A DNA stretch of 64,000 nucleotides from Dactylosporangium vinaceum. Lineage in GTDB: Bacteria > Actinomycetota > Actinomycetes > Mycobacteriales > Micromonosporaceae. A model generated the notes under the pieces. That model worked only from the letters and a program-made list of their open reading frames with translations, searched no databases and was not told the origin of the DNA. The DNA is taken from the NCBI RefSeq assembly GCF_019904175.1, contig NZ_CP061913.1, positions 6,200,001 through 6,264,000 on the forward strand, given 5' to 3'. Every line of letters starts with the position of its first letter. Within the stretch, counting starts at the first letter, position 1. Below are positions 1 to 7,669 of the stretch, piece after piece. The position numbers and the translations under genes were made by a program.

Positions 1-64
1 GCCACGGTACAGAGACCGTGACGCCGTGACTGATGTGCTGGTGCATGTGGGCACGCCGGCCGGC

Positions 65-126
65 CGTTGGAGCCGAACTGCCGGGCGTTGGAGCCGATAC
101 GTCGAAGCGTTGGAGCCGATATGTCG
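65..126. repeat. Short direct repeats beside the palindromic element
   Basis: The 11-mer GTTGGAGCCGA occurs three times, at 66-76, 87-97 and 109-119, with a period of 21-22 bp. The array runs straight into the palindromic element at 115-192. It is non-coding as far as I can see and lies downstream of lon. Confidence 0.6.
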
Positions 127-192
127 GGCGCTTCGCGCCGCGCTGCGCTCGACATATCGGACTTATCGCCTGTCAGGGTATTTGCCCGTTTT
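115..192 (-). repeat. Dispersed palindromic 3'-UTR element, copy 1 (downstream of lon)
   Basis: Perfect 11-bp arms (CCGATATGTCG at 116-126 and its complement at 150-160) enclose a 23-nt GC-rich loop, followed by a conserved tail ending in GGGTATTTGCCCG. The same three blocks occur at 48313-48382. Here the element lies 8 bp past the lon stop codon, and in both cases it has the same orientation relative to the gene it follows, so a terminator or mRNA 3'-end role is plausible. There is no clear U-tract. A partial copy (17 of 18 bases of the first block) lies at 2776-2793. Confidence 0.65.
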
Positions 193-199
193 GCCGCGA

Positions 200-2530
200 T
201 CAGACGGTCGTCGGGACGAAGTCCGGGACCGCCGGGTCGTCGGCCGGGCGCAGGGCGAGGGCCAGGACGTCGGCCACGTCGGCGAGGGCGTGGACGGTGA
301 GCTGGCTGCGCACCTCCTCCGGCAGGTCGTCCAGGTCGGGCTCGTTGCGCTTCGGGATGATGACCTCGGTCAGGCCCGCGCGGTGGGCGGCCAGGAGCTT
401 CTGCTTCACGCCGCCGATCGGCAGGACCCGGCCGGCCAGGGTGACCTCGCCGGTCATGCCGAACTCGGGCCGCACCGGCCGGCCGGTCGCCAGGGACGCG
501 AGGGCCGTGACCATCGTGATGCCGGCGCTCGGGCCGTCCTTCGGCACCGCACCCGCCGGCACGTGCAGGTGGATGCGGCGCCCGGCGAGCTCGTTGGGGT
601 CGATGCCGAGCCGGCGCCCGTTGGAGCGCAGGTACGACAGCGCGATGTGCGCCGACTCCTTCATCACGTCGCCGAGCTGACCGGTCAGGGTCAGGCCGGG
701 CTCGCCCTCCATCGAGGTCGCCTCGATGAACAGCACGTCGCCACCCGCCCCGGTGACCGCCAGGCCGGTCGCCACGCCGGGGACGGCGGTGCGCTCGGCC
801 GACTCCGGCGTGAACCGGGCCCGCCCCAGGTAGGTCGCGACCTCCTCGACGCCGACGTGGACCGGTGCCGGGTCGGCGGCCAGGGCCACCGCGACCTTGC
901 GCAGGATCTTGGCCAGGGCCCGCTCCAGCTGCCGCACCCCGGCCTCGCGGGTGTGCTCGCCGGCGATGCGGCCCAGCGCCTCGTCGGAGATCGTGAAGTC
1001 GGCGGCCTCCAGGCCGGCCCGCTCCAGCTGCCGGGGCAGCAGGTGATCCCGGGCGATGGCGACCTTCTCCTGCTCGGTGTACCCGTCCAGCGCGACGAGC
1101 TCCATACGGTCCAGCAGCGGTCCGGGGATGGTCTCGATCACGTTCGCGGTGGCCAGGAACAGCACGTCGGACAGGTCCAGGTCGACCTCGAGGTAGTGGT
1201 CGCGGAAGGTGTGGTTCTGCGCCGGGTCCAGCACCTCGAGCAGGGCCGCGGCCGGGTCACCGGCGTAGCCGGCGGCGAGCTTGTCGACCTCGTCGAGCAG
1301 CACGACCGGGTTCATCGACCCCGCCTCGCGCAGCGCCCGCACGATCCGCCCGGGCAGCGCGCCGACGTAGGTGCGCCGGTGCCCGCGGATCTCGGCCTCG
1401 TCGCGGACGCCGCCGAGCGACACCCGCACGAACTTGCGCCCGAGCGCGCGGGCCACGGACTCGCCGAGGCTCGTCTTGCCGACCCCGGGAGGGCCCGCGA
1501 GAGCGAGCACGGCGCCGGAGCCGCGGCCGCCGACGACCTGCAGGTTCTTCTCGGCGCGGCGGTTGCGCACGGCGAGGTACTCGAGGATGCGGTCCTTCAC
1601 GTCGGCCAGTCCGGCGTGGTCGGCGTCGAGCACGGCGCGGGCCGCGGCCAGGTCCGTGTTGTCTTCGGTCCGCTCGTTCCACGGCATTTCCAGTACCGTG
1701 TCGAGCCAGGTCCTGATCCAGCCGGCCTCGGGTGACTGGTCGCTGGCCCGTTCGAGCCGCCCGACCTCCCGCAGGGCCGCCTCCTTGACCTTGTCCGGCA
1801 GCTCGGCGGCCTCGACCCGGGTCCGGTAGTCGGCGGACCCGTCGGGCTCGTCCTCGCCCAGCTCCTTGCGGATGGCCGCGAGCTGCTGGCGCAGGAGGAA
1901 CTCCCGCTGCGTCTTCTCCAGACCCTCGCGAACGTCATGGTTGATCTTCTCGTTGACCTGCTGCTCGGCCGCGTGCGCGCGGGCCCACTCGACGAGCAGC
2001 TCCAGCCGCGCCGTCACCTCGGGCGCCTCGAGCAGTTCGATCTTCTGCTCCAGCGTCAGCCAGGGCGCGTACCCCGCCGAGTCCGCCAGCTCCGACAGGT
2101 CGGTCATCTTCTCGACGGTGTCGATGACCTGCCAGGCACCGCGCTCCTGCAGCACGCCGATGACGAGCGCCTTGTACTCCCGGGCCAGCTCCCGCGCCTT
2201 CCCGGCCGGCGCCGCCTCGACGACCTCGGCCGCCTCGACCCACAGCGCCGCCCCGGGCCCCGGCACGCCGGCCCCGATCCGCGCCCTGCTCAGGCCCCGA
2301 ATCACCGCCGCCGGCTCCCCACTGGGCAGCCGCCCGACCTTCTCGAGCACGGCCACGACACCGTGCGAACCGTAAGCTCCGTCAACCCGCGGCACGGCGA
2401 GCACCCGCTTGTCCCCGGCCGCCCGAGCCGCGTCGACGGCCGCCTGCGTGGAGGCGTCGAGCGTGACGGGAATGACCATGCCGGGCAGCAGGACGTCATC
2501 GTTGAGCGGAAGAACCGGAAGCGTAGCCAT
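200..2530 (-). CDS. lon: ATP-dependent Lon protease
   Basis: Cytosolic AAA+ serine protease that degrades misfolded and short-lived regulatory proteins. The 776-residue product matches the usual Lon length and order: N-terminal LON substrate-binding domain (about 1-200), coiled region, AAA+ module with Walker A GPPGVGKT near residue 350 and Walker B VVLLDEVDK, then the protease domain with catalytic Ser668 (in KDGPSAG) and Lys709 (in GGVKQK). The ATG at 2530 is preferred because MATLPVLPL is the family N-terminus; a GTG three codons upstream is possible. A HAIR-like inverted repeat lies 26 bp upstream, suggesting HspR heat-shock control as known for lon in Streptomyces. The gene stands alone. 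Confidence 0.97.
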   Translation of the reverse strand: MATLPVLPLNDDVLLPGMVIPVTLDASTQAAVDAARAAGDKRVLAVPRVDGAYGSHGVVAVLEKVGRLPSGEPAAVIRGLSRARIGAGVPGPGAALWVEAAEVVEAAPAGKARELAREYKALVIGVLQERGAWQVIDTVEKMTDLSELADSAGYAPWLTLEQKIELLEAPEVTARLELLVEWARAHAAEQQVNEKINHDVREGLEKTQREFLLRQQLAAIRKELGEDEPDGSADYRTRVEAAELPDKVKEAALREVGRLERASDQSPEAGWIRTWLDTVLEMPWNERTEDNTDLAAARAVLDADHAGLADVKDRILEYLAVRNRRAEKNLQVVGGRGSGAVLALAGPPGVGKTSLGESVARALGRKFVRVSLGGVRDEAEIRGHRRTYVGALPGRIVRALREAGSMNPVVLLDEVDKLAAGYAGDPAAALLEVLDPAQNHTFRDHYLEVDLDLSDVLFLATANVIETIPGPLLDRMELVALDGYTEQEKVAIARDHLLPRQLERAGLEAADFTISDEALGRIAGEHTREAGVRQLERALAKILRKVAVALAADPAPVHVGVEEVATYLGRARFTPESAERTAVPGVATGLAVTGAGGDVLFIEATSMEGEPGLTLTGQLGDVMKESAHIALSYLRSNGRRLGIDPNELAGRRIHLHVPAGAVPKDGPSAGITMVTALASLATGRPVRPEFGMTGEVTLAGRVLPIGGVKQKLLAAHRAGLTEVIIPKRNEPDLDDLPEEVRSQLTVHALADVADVLALALRPADDPAVPDFVPTTV

Positions 2531-2555
2531 CAGACACACCTGCCATCAGTGTTGG

Positions 2556-2576
2556 GTTGAGCGTGTCAGGCTTAAG
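2556..2576 (-). promoter_or_regulatory. HAIR-like operator (HspR box) upstream of lon
   Basis: On the minus strand it reads CTTAAGC-N7-GCTCAAC, against the HAIR consensus CTTGAGT-N7-ACTCAAG: 5 of 7 matches in each half and the exact 7-nt spacer. It sits 26 bp before the lon ATG. lon is an established HspR/HAIR regulon member in Streptomyces, so position and pattern agree, but the match is imperfect. Confidence 0.5.
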
Positions 2577-3009
2577 TTACAAACCGTTCCCCTTGTTCCC
2601 GGCGGGAACCTCGGTGTGACCGGCGCCATAATTCCGTATTGCCCCCACCGTCCCGGCTTGGCGGGTGCCGCGCGTTGCCCCCGCGAGCTGGATGGTTGAG
2701 CGGCCACCGTTCGGCCCGGGAGCTGTATGGCACTGAGCGCGCCGTGGGGAGCGTCGACCGGTGCGACACCGCGGTGCCGATATGACGGGCGCTGAGCGCA
2801 ATGCGGCCGGGTGCCATCTGTCGAGGTTCGCGCTCGCCGGCTTGCCTGCGGCCAGTCCGCGGCACACTATGGCCCGCGTTCGCAGCGCACTGCGGCCAGT
2901 CCGCGGCACACTGTGACCCGCGTTCGCAGCTCACTGCGGCCTGCGTCCGCGGCGCATTGCGGCCCGCGTTCGCAGCTCACTGCGGCCTGCGTCCGCGGCT
3001 CGGTTCGGC
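2577..3009. repeat. Gene-free stretch with 44-46-bp tandem repeat
   Basis: Between lon and the next gene. From 2847 to 3000 there are 3.4 copies of a 44-46-bp unit (2847-2890, 2891-2934, 2935-2980, 2981-3000) built around TGCGGCC, CCGCGGC and CCCGCGTTCGCAG. The array ends within 10 bp of the stop codon of the 3010-3990 gene. Positions 2776-2793 hold a partial copy of the palindromic 3' element. I see no credible gene on either strand. Confidence 0.7.
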
Positions 3010-3990
3010 TCACGGGCCGAATATGGGCCCCAGGACGCAGACGCCCACGACGAGGAGCAGCGGGAGCAGTATGACCGCCAGCACGACGAGCGCTCGACCC
3101 CGCGCGGAGCGAAGCCGGGAGCGCCGCGCCAGGTTCACCGCGGCCGGTCCACCCTCCGGCGGCATCTCCACACCGCGGCCACCGGCGAGCCGGGCGAGGA
3201 GCACGTTGACGGCCTCGGGAGTCGCGCCCCACGTGCTCAGGTCGGTAACGACATCCTTCGGCCCGCGGCGGACGAGCGCGGCGAGCAGGTGCTCGGTGCC
3301 GATGTGCGGGGCCTTCTCGGCGAGGGACATCTGCGCTGCCGCTTCCACTATCGCTCGCATCGCCGCGTCGAACCGCACCGGTGACGACCGCCCGCCATCC
3401 GCACCGGCAGCCGGCCCGTCGCCGTGCATTTCCGCGGTCGGCTGTTCGCCATCCGGACCTGCAGCCACCGGCGCGTCGCCACGGATAATAGGAGTTGATT
3501 GCTCGCCTCGCGGGGCCATGGGCGGAATTACTGGATTACCGATTGCGGTAATCCACCGACGGTAATCCGCGCCGGACTGGCCCGGCGACTCCGGCGTGGC
3601 AGCCCCGCCAGTCGATGCCGAGGCCGCAGATGCCGCGGGCGCAGATGCCGAGGCCGCAGGTGCCGCGGGGGCAGGTGCTGGGGTTGAAGAAGAGGTCGAG
3701 GTTGAGGCCGCGGCTGGCGCAGAGTCTGCGGCCGGGTCCGAGGCCGTAGCTCCGGTTGAGACTGTGGTTGGGGTTGAGGCCGTAGCTGCGGTTGAGGCTG
3801 CGGTGGAGTTTGCGGCTGGGACCGGTGGCGGGCGGGTTGCGGACCAGATCGCGGCGGTATTGCCGATCGGGTGGGCTGCCAGAGCGGCGGCGAGGTCGGC
3901 GGGGCGCATCTCGGACCGGTCGATGGCGATCGCGCGCTGCGCCATGAGCGCGAGGACCTGGCGCGCTTCGGCTGTTACCCGTTCGAACAT
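3010..3990 (-). CDS. Membrane protein with Clp N-terminal-like domain
   Basis: Residues 1-40 (MFERVTAEARQVL) resemble the first half of a Clp N-terminal (double ClpN) domain; residues 205-270, with HIGTEHLLAALV, are a clearer ClpN repeat. Between them is an Ala/Ser/Thr/Pro-rich, probably disordered linker (about 50-200). A single hydrophobic helix at 299-321 ends the protein, suggesting a tail-anchored protein with the ClpN part in the cytoplasm. There is no AAA+ module, so it is not ClpC itself; ClpN domains bind adaptors and substrates, so a membrane adaptor role is possible. Linker residues 141-156 are encoded by a dispersed 47-bp palindromic repeat. It lies near lon but separated by 480 bp. 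Function unproven. Confidence 0.7.
   Translation of the reverse strand: MFERVTAEARQVLALMAQRAIAIDRSEMRPADLAAALAAHPIGNTAAIWSATRPPPVPAANSTAASTAATASTPTTVSTGATASDPAADSAPAAASTSTSSSTPAPAPAAPAASASAPAASAASASTGGAATPESPGQSGADYRRWITAIGNPVIPPMAPRGEQSTPIIRGDAPVAAGPDGEQPTAEMHGDGPAAGADGGRSSPVRFDAAMRAIVEAAAQMSLAEKAPHIGTEHLLAALVRRGPKDVVTDLSTWGATPEAVNVLLARLAGGRGVEMPPEGGPAAVNLARRSRLRSARGRALVVLAVILLPLLLVVGVCVLGPIFGP
3524..3570. repeat. 47-bp palindromic repeat, copy 1 (inside a CDS)
   Basis: AT-richer than its surroundings. GGATTACCG at 3533-3541 and its complement at 3546-3554 form a perfect 9-bp stem with a 4-nt loop, and a third arm GGTAATCC follows at 3561-3568. It matches the reverse complement of 27464-27510 at 43 of 47 positions. 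Here it is read in frame as linker residues 141-156 of the ClpN-like membrane protein. Confidence 0.8.
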
Positions 3991-4001
3991 GACGCATGTT
4001 C
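3985..4001. promoter_or_regulatory. Inverted repeat over a start codon
   Basis: GAACAT-N5-ATGTTC spans the ATG of the 3990 gene and could be an operator or an mRNA hairpin limiting translation. The GAAC to GTTC spacing of 9 does not fit the actinobacterial LexA box. Confidence 0.3.
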
Positions 4002-4645
4002 TACCGGATCATGGCGCTGGACCGAATATGGCCGACTGGTCCGCCTCATCCATCGGGCCTCGGCATCCAATTAGCCTCGCCTCTGCGCCACACCGATCCG
4101 GGTCGCACAGATCCGGGTCGCAAGGGTCCGGGTCGCAGTCACCGAGCGCCATCGCCGTCGGCATCCGCGTCCGCGTCGGCAACCGATCCCCGTCCGCGTC
4201 GGCATTCCCATCCGCGTCGGTGGCGGCGTCGGACCGGACTGCGCAACGGCCGCCACGGCGACAAGCGCCGTCACCGGGCCTCGATATGCCCGCCGCACCA
4301 CGCTCGGGGAGGCCGGCCCCTCGACGAAATACCGGTATTGGCGGCTCCCGTGGCGAGCACGGGCGGCGGGCCCTCATGCGCCCGCCGGATCACGCCCACA
4401 AGGCTGAGCCCGCGCCGGGGGCCGCCGGCACGATTGCCCGCTGCGGCCCGGCGCGCCGCTACAGAGCACCGGGCCCAGTCCGCCCGACAAGCGCGAACCA
4501 GCAGCGACGGCACCGACGGAGCGGATGACCCAACGCCGGCCGCCGCCACCGGATGCACGGGACCACGCGGGCACCGGTGCGGGCGCCGACAAGGTGAGCC
4601 TCGCGAAAGCGCACGGCCAAGAGCGCGCGCCGGGCGTCACAGGCT
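3991..4645. other. Gene-free stretch with short GC-rich repeats
   Basis: No convincing gene. Three 15-bp-spaced copies of a GATCCGGGTCGCA-type unit lie at 4095-4139, followed by degenerate copies of CCGCGTCGGCA at about 4155-4230. The rest is unstructured GC-rich sequence before the convergent end of the monooxygenase gene. Confidence 0.5.
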
Positions 4646-5830
4646 TCAGGTCAAGGCGGGGACCTCGTACTCCGGCAGGTCGAACGCCGTCGCGGTGCGG
4701 GTGGCGAAGTACTTGAAGACGCGGCGCATCGGGGGGACGTAGCGGATGGTCTTGAAGAAGCGGTTGCGCTGGGCGATCTTCTTCCAGGTGGTCGGGACCA
4801 GGAAGTCGGGGCTGCCGCCGGCCTGCTTCTGGCCGGTTGCCACGTACGGGCGCATGAGGGTTTCGTAGCGGGCGAACGCGGCCCGGTGCTCGCCGCGGGC
4901 CCTGTCGAGCTCGCCGGCCAGGACGTGGGCGCCGACGACGGCCAGGCCGGTGCCGTTGCCGCCGGGGCCGCCGGCGAACCCGGCGTCGCCCAGGAGGACC
5001 ACGCGGCCGCTGGACCAGGAGTCCAGGTGGATCTGGGTGGACTCGTCGAACCAGAAGTCGGCCGCGGCGTCCATCGCGTCGAGCAGCTCGGGGGTGCGCC
5101 AGCCGACGCCGGCGAAGCGCTCGCGGATGATGCGGCGCTGCTGGGCGGTGTCGCGGTGGTCGAAGCCGAGGCCGGGCTCGTAGAAGCTCAGCGAGACGAT
5201 CTGGTCGCCGCCGTGCGGGGACATGACCGTCACGGACCGGCCGGGCTCGCTGTACATGATGCCGCTGCGGTGCAGGTGCATCGTCGCGGGCATCGTGAAG
5301 ATCCCGCCGTACACACCGAGGGGTCTGGTGTGTTGCGGGCTGTCGCCGAAGACCAGGCGGCGCACGCCGGAGTGCACGCCGTCGCAGCCGGCCACGAGGT
5401 CGAAGCGCCGGCGTCGGCCCGAGGCGAAGTCCACGTCGACGCCGGCGTCGTCCTGGGCGATCGCGGTGATGTGGTCGCCGAATCGGTACCGCACGCGCTC
5501 CCTCGTCGCCGCGTACAGCACCGCGGCCAGGTCGCCGCGCAGCACCTCCAGGTCGCCGCTGAAGATCGCCGAGGGCAGCGCCGCCACCTGGGCACCCGTG
5601 CCGTCGACGATGGCGATGTCGCCCATGTGGGTCGCGCGCACCTCCAGGGCCGCCCGCAGGCCCATGCGGTTGAGGGTCTCCAGGTGTACCGCCCCGCGGA
5701 AGTCGACCGCGTAGCCGCCCCCGCGCAGCGCCGGGGCCTTCTCCACCACCGTCACGTCGTGGCCGTACCGGCTGAGCCAGAGCGCCAGGGCCGGACCGGC
5801 GACGCTCGCACCCGAAATCAGGATGTCCAT
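4646..5830 (-). CDS. FAD-dependent monooxygenase (PHBH/UbiH-type)
   Basis: A 394-residue class A flavoprotein. The N-terminus ISGASVAGPALALWLS is the Rossmann dinucleotide motif (GxSxxG form), followed by the acidic end of strand 2 (VVEKAP). A late GDAGFAGGPGGNGTG is the second FAD-contact motif (GD near residue 290). Such enzymes use NAD(P)H and O2 to hydroxylate small aromatic or polycyclic substrates, including antibiotics; the substrate here cannot be told. It is divergent from a TetR regulator with an inverted repeat in the 80-bp shared promoter, the usual arrangement for inducible detoxification. Confidence 0.88.
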   Translation of the reverse strand: MDILISGASVAGPALALWLSRYGHDVTVVEKAPALRGGGYAVDFRGAVHLETLNRMGLRAALEVRATHMGDIAIVDGTGAQVAALPSAIFSGDLEVLRGDLAAVLYAATRERVRYRFGDHITAIAQDDAGVDVDFASGRRRRFDLVAGCDGVHSGVRRLVFGDSPQHTRPLGVYGGIFTMPATMHLHRSGIMYSEPGRSVTVMSPHGGDQIVSLSFYEPGLGFDHRDTAQQRRIIRERFAGVGWRTPELLDAMDAAADFWFDESTQIHLDSWSSGRVVLLGDAGFAGGPGGNGTGLAVVGAHVLAGELDRARGEHRAAFARYETLMRPYVATGQKQAGGSPDFLVPTTWKKIAQRNRFFKTIRYVPPMRRVFKYFATRTATAFDLPEYEVPALT

Positions 5831-5850
5831 GCGGCGACCATACGCGCGTC

Positions 5851-5879
5851 CTACACGTTTGTATAGAACGTTCGTGTAG
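5851..5879. promoter_or_regulatory. Candidate TetR operator between divergent genes
   Basis: CTACACG at 5851-5857 and CGTGTAG at 5873-5879 form a perfect 7-bp inverted repeat with a 15-bp spacer, centred in the monooxygenase/TetR intergenic region. It is AT-rich for this genome and well placed to control both promoters. Confidence 0.5.
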
Positions 5880-5910
5880 CACAGCCGTATAAGACCTAGG
5901 ATCGGCTCTC

Positions 5911-6483
5911 ATGGGACATCGCGAGGACCTCCTGGAGGGTGCGGTCCGCTGCATCCTCGAGAAGGGGTACGCCAGCACGACCGCTCGCGACATCGTCGAG
6001 GCGTCGGGCACGAACCTCGGCTCGATCGGCTACCACTACGGCGGCATGGCCAACCTGATGGCCGCCGCCCTGGAACGCGCCGTCGAGGCGTGGGGGCTGT
6101 CGCTGGCGAACGCGATCATGACGGCCGGGGCCGACGGGCTGACCGGCGTGGAGCGGTTCGAGCGGTACTTCGAGCACATGATCGAGAGCGTCAAGAGCCA
6201 GCGGCCGCTGATGCTGGCGACGTTCGACGCGTTCCTGCAGGCCGAGCAGTCCGAACCGGTCAAGCGGATGCTCGTGGAGGGGATGCGCGGCGCGCGGCGG
6301 CTGTGGGCGCAGGTGTTCCACGGCATCGACGGCGCGGCCGAGCCGGCCAAGGCCGACCTGGTCGGCTCGTTCTACCAGGCGCTCATCAGCGGTGTGCTGA
6401 CCCAGGTGCTGATCGACGCCGACGACGCCCCGACCGCCCAGGACCTCAGCGCGGCCGTGCGGATCGTGGCCGCGAGCTTCTGA
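5911..6483 (+). CDS. TetR-family transcriptional regulator
   Basis: 190 residues. The N-terminal helix-turn-helix (residues about 10-50, with TTARDIVEASGTNLGSIGYHYG-type recognition helix) is typical of TetR, including the Y-H-Y/F end of the DNA-binding domain. The C-terminal ligand-binding part is helical and of normal length. It is divergent from the flavin monooxygenase and probably represses both genes until a ligand binds. The stop codon is only 4 bp from the end of the convergent PP2C gene. Confidence 0.9.
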   Translation: MGHREDLLEGAVRCILEKGYASTTARDIVEASGTNLGSIGYHYGGMANLMAAALERAVEAWGLSLANAIMTAGADGLTGVERFERYFEHMIESVKSQRPLMLATFDAFLQAEQSEPVKRMLVEGMRGARRLWAQVFHGIDGAAEPAKADLVGSFYQALISGVLTQVLIDADDAPTAQDLSAAVRIVAASF

Positions 6484-6487
6484 GCCG

Positions 6488-7243
6488 CTACGCGACCTTG
6501 ACCACGACGGTGGTGGCGTTGTCGCGGCCGCCCGCCTCCAGGGACGCGGCGACCAGCTCGGACGCCATCACGTCCGGCGGGGCGCCCGAGCCGAGCGTGC
6601 GCTCCATGAGCTGGTACGGGACCTGCTCGGCGATGCCGTCGGTGCACAGGCAGTACACGTCGCCGGGGAACATCGTCACGCTCAGCACGTCCGGCTCCGG
6701 CAGGCCCGGGTGGCCGATGAACCGGTGCAGCTGGTAGCGGGCGGCGGCGGCCTGCGGGGAGTCGGCCGGATACCAGCCGTGGACGGCGCCGAGCCAGGCC
6801 GCGGTGTGGTCGACGGTGAGCAGCTCCAGGAGGCCGCCGCGCAGGCGGTACACCCGGCTGTCGCCGATCTGCGTGACCCAGGCGCCCGTCGCGTCGGCGA
6901 CGAGGGCGGTCAGCGTGCAGCCGGTGAGCTCGCGCAGCTCCTGCCCGGCCGCGCGGACGCGGCGCTGGGCGTCGGCGACCGCGGCGAACAGAGGCGTGGG
7001 TTCGAACGGGCCGCGGTGCTGCTGCACGGCGGCGGTGAAGACGTCGACGGCCATCCGCCCAGCGGTGCGGCTGCCCTCGCCGGCGCCCATCCCGTCGGCG
7101 ACAACCGCACACAGCCCCGGACGGCGGTGCAGCTCGGCGGCGTGCAGCACGTCGAAGTTGGCCGGGTAGCGCCGGCCGACCTCCGTGGCGGCCCCGACGC
7201 TGAGCTGGCGCCCGGCCCCGGAGACCTCGATCGTCATCGTCAT
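6488..7243 (-). CDS. PP2C-family serine/threonine protein phosphatase
   Basis: 251 residues, a single PPM/PP2C domain without membrane segments, so cytosolic. Motifs in order: Asp in PANFD (first metal site, replacing the usual NEDA), ADGMGAGEGS, QIGDSRVYRL, CTDGIAEQ and GGRDNATTVVV, which supply the metal-binding aspartates. It should dephosphorylate phospho-Ser/Thr targets of Hanks-type kinases, but no kinase gene is adjacent. Two ATGs, at 7243 and 7237, are possible starts. Confidence 0.9.
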   Translation of the reverse strand: MTMTIEVSGAGRQLSVGAATEVGRRYPANFDVLHAAELHRRPGLCAVVADGMGAGEGSRTAGRMAVDVFTAAVQQHRGPFEPTPLFAAVADAQRRVRAAGQELRELTGCTLTALVADATGAWVTQIGDSRVYRLRGGLLELLTVDHTAAWLGAVHGWYPADSPQAAAARYQLHRFIGHPGLPEPDVLSVTMFPGDVYCLCTDGIAEQVPYQLMERTLGSGAPPDVMASELVAASLEAGGRDNATTVVVKVA

Positions 7244-7310
7244 CGTCGGCCAGGGTATCCGGTGTCCGGCCGCCCGGGTGGCCCACCGTTCATCGTCCGT
7301 TCAGCGCGAA

Positions 7311-7619
7311 TCAGTGACGTTCGTCGCTGTCCCCGGCGTACGCGTGGATCATCCACGTTCCGTCGTCGCGCGGTGACCACCCGTCGACCTGGCCGCCGAG
7401 TTCGGCGAACAGCACCACCCGGTCGTACAGCCAGTCGGCGAAGTCGTCCTGCTCCTCCACGCTGAGGCCGGTCCGCACCGCCGCGCCGAACGTGATGAGC
7501 GTGGTGCCCTCCAGCGGCGAGGCGCCGAGCACGCCGCACGCGCCCTCCGGCAGGTCGAGGTCGTCGCGCTCCTCGACCTCGATGAACCCGCCGTCGGGCA
7601 TCTCAACAAGGAATGCCAT
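7311..7619 (-). CDS. Conserved hypothetical protein, 102 residues
   Basis: Not recognised as a known family. An acidic, soluble protein opening with MAFLVEMPDGGFIEVEE and including a hydrophobic/aromatic stretch (FADWLYDRVVLFAELGG). High GC3 and a clean ATG support coding. It is divergent from the STAND ATPase gene at 7670 with 50 bp between starts, and 67 bp upstream of the phosphatase on the same strand. Function unknown. Confidence 0.6.
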   Translation of the reverse strand: MAFLVEMPDGGFIEVEERDDLDLPEGACGVLGASPLEGTTLITFGAAVRTGLSVEEQDDFADWLYDRVVLFAELGGQVDGWSPRDDGTWMIHAYAGDSDERH

Positions 7620-7657
7620 CGGCCACCACGCTACCTGTGGGGCGGGCGGGGCGGCGG

Positions 7658-7663
7658 TACAGT
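7658..7663 (+). promoter_or_regulatory. Likely -10 element (TACAGT) of a leaderless transcript
   Basis: TACAGT ends 6 bp before the ATG at 7670, so transcription would begin at or beside the start codon. The same TACAGT-then-start arrangement precedes the methyltransferase at 49661. No Shine-Dalgarno sequence is visible. Confidence 0.35.
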
Positions 7664-7669
7664 GCCCGG

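Noticed and set aside
26..1735. Plus-strand frame of 569 codons across lon
   Set aside because: Antisense to the conserved Lon protease domains.
3985..4001. LexA/SOS box at the ClpN-like gene
   Set aside because: GAAC and GTTC are 9 bp apart, where the actinobacterial LexA box needs 4.
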